From Sorghum bicolor (Eukaryota; Streptophyta; Magnoliopsida; Poales; Poaceae), in assembly GCF_000003195.3 (NCBI RefSeq), contig NC_012875.2:15286387-15350386 (forward strand): DNA of 64,000 nucleotides. Direction: 5' to 3'. Under the pieces are notes generated by a model. That model was not told the DNA's origin, searched no databases, and saw only the letters and a list, made by a program, of their open reading frames with translations. A program made the translations under genes and the position numbers. This document shows, piece after piece, positions 59,350 through 64,000 of the stretch (positions within the stretch are counted from its first letter, which is position 1; the number at the start of each line of letters is the position of its first letter).

Positions 59350-60628
59350 TGTTGACGGTCCTTAATGCTCATATTTAACCATCAATTAATCATGGAAAAG
59401 GATCCAAATGCAACCAACACCTAGACTTAGGGTTTTATCTGACAGAATTCCACAAGTTTTGATGTTTGTCTATTTCTGCAGGGGGTTATCAGGAAATACA
59501 GAAGAAAGGCCCACACGTCGGGTTTACATAGAGATATTAACGTGCCGCGCAATTTTCTACCATCTAGAAGACTCCAGAAGCCACGGGAACGAACGGGGGG
59601 CCGATCGGGCTCGGAGGCAGGGCGCCCGCTCAACTCTCCTGGGCGCCCGCCCAGCTACAGTGCCCAATCAGGACACGTTTCGCGGATTATGCTCCACCGA
59701 CCTAAAGGATCAAGGAAAACCGTGCGATCAATGTCGGTTTGATCCGACGGCCCAGATTCACTTGAAGGGACTATAAAACCAGACCCCCTGGCCCCTGGAG
59801 ATCATACCTCTTCTACAGAATCAAAGCTAGGGTTTCAATTCTTCATCCAAGTAGAGAGGATCCCTCTAGTTCTTCTAGTTCTACCTCTAGTTCATCTAGA
59901 TCTAGTTCTAGTTCATCTAGTTCTAGTTCTAGTTCCTCTAGTTCTAGTTCTAGTTAGTTCTAGTTGTAATCTAGAAAATAGGGAGAGAGAAGAGGAGAGC
60001 AGAGGAGGAGCCGGATCTGTCGGTTCTTCCTCAACATTGTACTTTTGCAGCATCTGGTTCGTTCTTCATCGTTCTCCAGGTTCTTCAATTCATAACTCCT
60101 GAGTTCTCTAATTACATTTATTTACATTCAAGTTATTTATTGGATTCCCGCTTGCATCAAGTGCTCTAATCTTTGAAACATTAGAGTAGTAATTAATAGA
60201 TTAGACGTGGTGTTTAGTCTTGCAATTACCTGGAATTGCACCCAATCCTGCGGATTGTTGTGGTAGCCCTAGGGTAGTGACAGCCCTAACGGTCGACGTA
60301 TTCCACCACGTTCGGATCGGTGTTTGTAGGACCGTAGTTAGACCTTCCTAGCCCCCTTCTCATCTCTTTCTGTGGTTAGTGCTCTGATGTCCCGATATAG
60401 ATAATCTTGAAGTAATTCTTGATTCTTAGATCAACTAGAGAACTCTCAGGAAACTTCCTCTCTTCCTACCAAAAATATTCATATAGTTATCCTTGGGCGA
60501 TTTTGGATCTTAATTATTACACTCACGTTCTCTGTGGAAAATCGATACTCTGGAATACTCCCGGGTGAAGGCTACATCGGTATCCGTGTGCTTGCGGATT
60601 TTTATGTTTGCGTTTAAAATACCCAACA
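59350..60628 (+). repeat. Athila-like solo LTR (TSD GCCAT)
   Basis: This 1279-bp LTR starts TGTTGACGGTCC and ends ATACCCAACA, without an interior on either side, flanked by GCCAT. It therefore formed by recombination between the two LTRs of an inserted element. Its first 420 bp or so match the LTRs at 20893 and 61694, but its 3' half is a different subfamily. A degenerate CTAGTT array lies at about 59866-59975. It splits the pol of element B. Confidence 0.92.
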
Positions 60629-61693
60629 GCCATCCACCAGTATGTAATTCTTGGATCGTCGAATGAGGCGCTCGTTCTCCGTTTTGTCCTGAAAGCCCGA
60701 TCCGTTCGATATATACTTGATGAAAGGAGTGCGCCAGTCGCGGCTTGTGGTTGTCAGAGTAGCGTCATCTACGAGCATTGCCTCATTAGGTTGCTTTTCG
60801 ACCAGGTCTGTGTCCACACTCGGCGCGTGGATGTCCTGAACGAAAACGTCGTGCGGGATCTGGGCCTGAGACGACCCTAACTTTGACAGCGCATCCGCTG
60901 CCTGGTTCTTATCCCGGACCACGTGGATGTACTCTATGCCATAGAAGTTGGATTTCCATTTGTGGATTTCTTTGCAGTAGAGGTCCATCTTCTCGTGGGT
61001 TGTGTCCCATTCCTTGTTGAGCTGGTTGATAACTAAGGCAGAGTCGCCGTGGATGTAGAGGCGTTTGACTCCTAGCTCGATGGCTAGTCGTATGCCGTGT
61101 AGGCATGCTTCGTACTCAGCGACGTTGTTTGACGCCGGAAAGAGGATCCTAAGGACGTAGCATAGTTTGTCCTTGTTAGGCGACACGAAGAGAATCCCGG
61201 CACCAGCACCGTTGATGTTTAAGGACCCGTCGAAGAACATTGACCAGTGGTCGGAGGTGTCGGAGACGGAAGGTTCGTTGAGGTCTGTCCATTCTGCGAT
61301 GAAATCGACCAGGGCCTGAGACTTGACGGTAGTGCGGCTCTAGAAGTCCAGGGAGAATGGGCATAATTCCATTGCCCATTTTACAATTCTGCCGTTGGCA
61401 TCCTTGTTGCGTAGAATGTCCCCTAGAGGGAAGCTGGTGGTTACCAAGATCCGGTGGCCGTCGAAGTAGTGCTTAAGCTTCCTGGACGTTATTAGGATGG
61501 CGTATATGAGCTTCTGTATCTGTAGGTACCTGGTCTTGGACTCGTTTAAGACTTCGCTTATGAAATAAACGGGTCTCTGGACCTTGTAGACGTGGTCTAG
61601 CTCGTCTCGCTCGACCACTATTGCCGTGGAGACAGCCCTATTTGTTCCTGCGATGTAAAGGAGTAGGTCTTCATTGGGCTGAGGGGCTGTGAG
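60629..61693 (-). pseudogene. RNase H and second RNase H (aRH) of Tat-like element B
   Basis: From 61693 leftward the frame encodes the end of the RT-type RNase H (VYFISEVLNESKTRYLQIQK, LVTTSFPLGDILRN, IVKWAMEL). After a TAG stop at 61340-61342, in the same frame, an archaeal-type RNase H follows (MFFDGSLNINGAGAGILFVS, NNVAEYEACLHGIRLAIELG, GDSALVINQL, DKNQAADALSKL). The two successive RNase H domains are diagnostic of the Tat lineage. The frame is cut on the left by the solo LTR and on the right by the Athila-like insertion at 61694, which removes the reverse transcriptase from view. Confidence 0.85.
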
Positions 61694-63032
61694 TGTTGAC
61701 ACTTGCTAACACCACTTGAATACTAGGTTGTCATCCCCAGCATGGCACTAGAGTGTACTATGGTATTTATACGCACACAGATAATCCGCAAGTGCACGGA
61801 TACCGTTGAAGCTTTTACCCGGTTAGAGGTTTTATCGTATCCACAGGGAAACGGGAGAACTGATCTACGCTCTAACTTAACCAAGATAAGTAAATAGGTG
61901 TAAATAGGAAAGATGGTAGAATCGAATAAGAACAATATTAAAGGTAAGATAACAGTGAGTGATAATACGGGAATAGAGAGTAGTGCAATCTAGTATATGG
62001 GCGATGGTAGCAGCATAGAGAGGATAACTATGGTTTCTCTACTTCAAAGGGGTATGTCTATGTCTGGGACGAACCACGTGATAAGAGTACACCACAAAGG
62101 ATGCTTATCCTTAGGACGATAAACCCTACCCGTCCTGCTAACGAGAGGTGGACTACAGAGGACCAACGTAACTGTCACCTACGCGGCCTACCACACGATC
62201 CAGCTAGACAGGGGATATCCACAAGTAATCTAGGTCTAAGCACCACGCTTACACCTATACTACAACTCTCACCTATAGCGTCCTATAGATTAGAATACTC
62301 AAAAGAGTTGTGAACCAGAACATACATAATTAGTAATTGCATAATGAATTAGAAGTAGATTACCAGAGTCATCCCATGAGCAAGCTTGATTAGAGCTTGA
62401 TCATGACGAAGTACAACCGGAGGAAGAACCGACAGGCCGGCCTCTCCTCTAATCCTCCTTCGCTCTCCATCTCGCTACTATCTAGATCTACTCTAGTTTA
62501 GAGAAGAGAGGAGAGCTCTCATCTCTAAACCCTAGCTTTTGCTCTGTCTATGAATAATGAATAATGATCGAGGGGTGCCTCCTCCAGGGGCCAGGGGGTC
62601 TGGTTATATAGTCCCCTCAAGTGAACCTGGGCCGTCGGATCAAACCGACATTGATTGAATGGTTATTCTTGATCCTTTAGGTCGGTGGAGATCTCCCGAG
62701 AGAAAGAGTCCTGATTGGGCTCCAAGTCAGGGCGGGCGCCCAGGGTAGGAGGGCGGGCACCCTGCCTCTGGCCCCGTTCGGCCTCCTCTTCCTTCCCGTG
62801 GCTTCTGGAGTCTTCTAGATGTAAGATAATTGTGCGGCACGTTAATATCTCTATGTAATCCCGACGTGTGGGTCTTTCTTCCGTATTTCCTGATAACCCC
62901 CTGCAGAAATAGACAAACACCAAAACTCATAGAATTCTATCAGATAAAACCCTAAGTCTAGATGTTGATTTCATTTGGATCCTTTTCTTTGTTTATTTGA
63001 TAATTAAATTTGATACTTAAGGACCGTCAACA
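61694..63032 (-). repeat. 3' LTR of Athila-like element D
   Basis: This 1339-bp LTR has ends TGTTGACGG and GTGTCAACA on the minus strand and is nearly the same length as the 1340-bp LTR at 20893. It retains the 50-bp block lost from the LTR at 27438. TATA-like ACTATATAACC (minus) lies near 62602-62612. Confidence 0.9.
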
Positions 63033-63047
63033 AACTCCCCCAAGCTT
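63033..63047 (-). other. Polypurine tract of element D
   Basis: Minus-strand AAGCTTGGGGGAGTT directly precedes the LTR, identical to 27423-27437. Confidence 0.85.
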
Positions 63048-64000
63048 ACCTCTTGCTCGTCCCTGAGCAAGGATAGACTCAGCAATGGATCAGAAGTTAT
63101 TGCAATATCTTAAAAATTTGACGGTACACATGCTTTTAAATAAGATCTCATCTCTGAGTTAGAGTAAACTGTCAAGAACTAAAACTTCCTTACTTTACCT
63201 TTCACCATGGGACTTGTAACCGTCACTTCTGTCTTGAGTAGTTAAAAGATAGAACAGTCTAGCCAAGTGCCATGTCTCTTATTCTTGATCAGCTATAGCT
63301 CTGGAGTTTTTGCAGATTTTCAAATAAAACTCAGAGATTCCTTGTATGACTCTCTAAATCTCTTTTTTGTGGTATTTCTGGATCCTTACCAAGGCAGTGA
63401 TGGTATATGCCTTCTCTCGAGATATGTGGTATTTGTGGTATAAGGCATAGTGACATTGCCTTCTCTCTCATAATATTCTAACAAGGTTTTGATATCTGGA
63501 GCTCATAGGTGGGAGACAGCTAATATATACTTACAAGACATTTATTGCATTGTCAAACCATGGATCCAGAGAAACAAGTCAAAAAGTCAAATCAAGATGT
63601 GCATGTGTGGCGAATGAATGGTGTATGGTGATGATGGTGAAAACAATGGTGAAAGTCTAATTCTACTTTTGCTCTTTTGAGGGGATACATACCTTCCTTG
63701 CTTTTTGAAACTTTATGAGGAGAATGAGATGCTCTTCTTTTTCTTTCCTCTCAGGTGGGTATCTTGTACCCCTAATTCTACTGTCGGACACTTGTCCATT
63801 TTTACCTCTCGTCTCACTTTTTCTTTCTTTCGAGGTTCCGGGCACTTGCCCCTTTTTATTTCCTCGTTTATTTTTTTTCTTTTCTTCTCTTTTCTCTTTT
63901 TTTTCAGAGCACTCATCTCTTGAGATAATATAGCAAGTGGTAGTAGCAAGATAACTTGAGCATTTATTTCACAAGGGAAAATAGAAATATTTTTGGCTAT
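63048..64000 (-). other. Non-coding interior of element D
   Basis: This is the reverse-complement relative of about 26460-27422, including the pyrimidine-rich plus-strand tract near 63865-63905. Lys- or Phe-rich frames over that tract are low-complexity artefacts. Confidence 0.75.

Larger units (their letters stand above)
45578..64000 (-). mobile_element. Tat-like element B, 3' part, with nested insertions
   Basis: Read on the minus strand from the right, it has RNase H, a second (archaeal-type) RNase H, integrase, an antisense spliced gene, a tandem-repeat region and a 3' LTR (45578-46038). The second RNase H domain after the first and the antisense extra ORF are features of the Tat lineage. 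Nested inside are a CRM-like element (47310-54650), a solo LTR (59350-60628) and an Athila-like element (61694 to the edge). Reverse transcriptase, gag and the 5' LTR must be to the right of that last insertion, outside the window. Confidence 0.85.
61694..64000 (-). mobile_element. Athila-like element D, 3' part (cut by window edge)
   Basis: A minus-strand 3' LTR (61694-63032), an adjoining polypurine tract and about 950 bp of non-coding interior are visible. The interior matches the reverse of 26460-27422 in the complete element. The likely target duplication GTGAG at 61689-61693 has no visible partner. It interrupts the pol of Tat element B. Confidence 0.85.

Overview
This is plant nuclear DNA, almost certainly from a grass (Poaceae), and the repeat families make an Andropogoneae genome such as sorghum the best guess. 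The evidence is nested Ty3/Gypsy retrotransposons of grass lineages (Athila-like, Tat-like and CRM-like), Tourist, Stowaway, CACTA and Mutator-like DNA elements, and one single-exon F-box gene whose 5' half is very GC-rich, as in many grass genes. There is no bacterial content, CRISPR array, rRNA or tRNA that I can see. Apart from the F-box gene, nearly everything recognisable is transposon.

Left third (1-19988): a minus-strand Athila-like element (1-5021, cut by the window edge) sits inside the LTR of a very large non-coding element (5022-19988, minus). That element has LTRs of about 5.3 kb around a 4.9 kb non-coding interior, the layout of a LARD (large retrotransposon derivative). From 19989 to 28930 lie remains of a Tat-like element (its antisense promoter region and 3' LTR), split by a complete young Athila-like element (20893-28727) with an ATGGC target duplication and only a gag-derived ORF.

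Middle (28931-42151): a degenerate Tat element with an antisense Transposase_28-type pseudogene, three 66-bp tandem repeats and a 3' LTR ending at 31994; a Sirevirus-like copia LTR fragment; unclassified and low-complexity DNA with a 100-N gap (36596-36695) inside a TA repeat; a Tourist-like MITE; the F-box/DUF295 gene (38424-39470, minus); and a Mutator-like element with long inverted repeats only 84 bp from the F-box start codon.

Right third (41984-64000) is a nested tower. A Stowaway-like MITE is cut by Tat element A (42152 onward, plus). A's gag is broken by a 369-bp CACTA element (43512-43880) and by Tat element B (45578 to beyond 64000, minus). B carries 70-bp tandem repeats, an antisense six-exon Transposase_28-type gene with its own TATA box, and pol. 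B is in turn interrupted by a complete CRM-like chromovirus (47310-54650, TSD GTTCT), an Athila-like solo LTR (59350-60628, TSD GCCAT) and another Athila-like element (61694 onward).

The coding elements are all damaged by stops or frameshifts. The observations most worth following are the antisense genes with separate promoters in three Tat-like elements, the CACTA element built of hairpins whose two arms change together, and the Athila-like pair that keep both ends of a gag ORF while one has lost the gag core.
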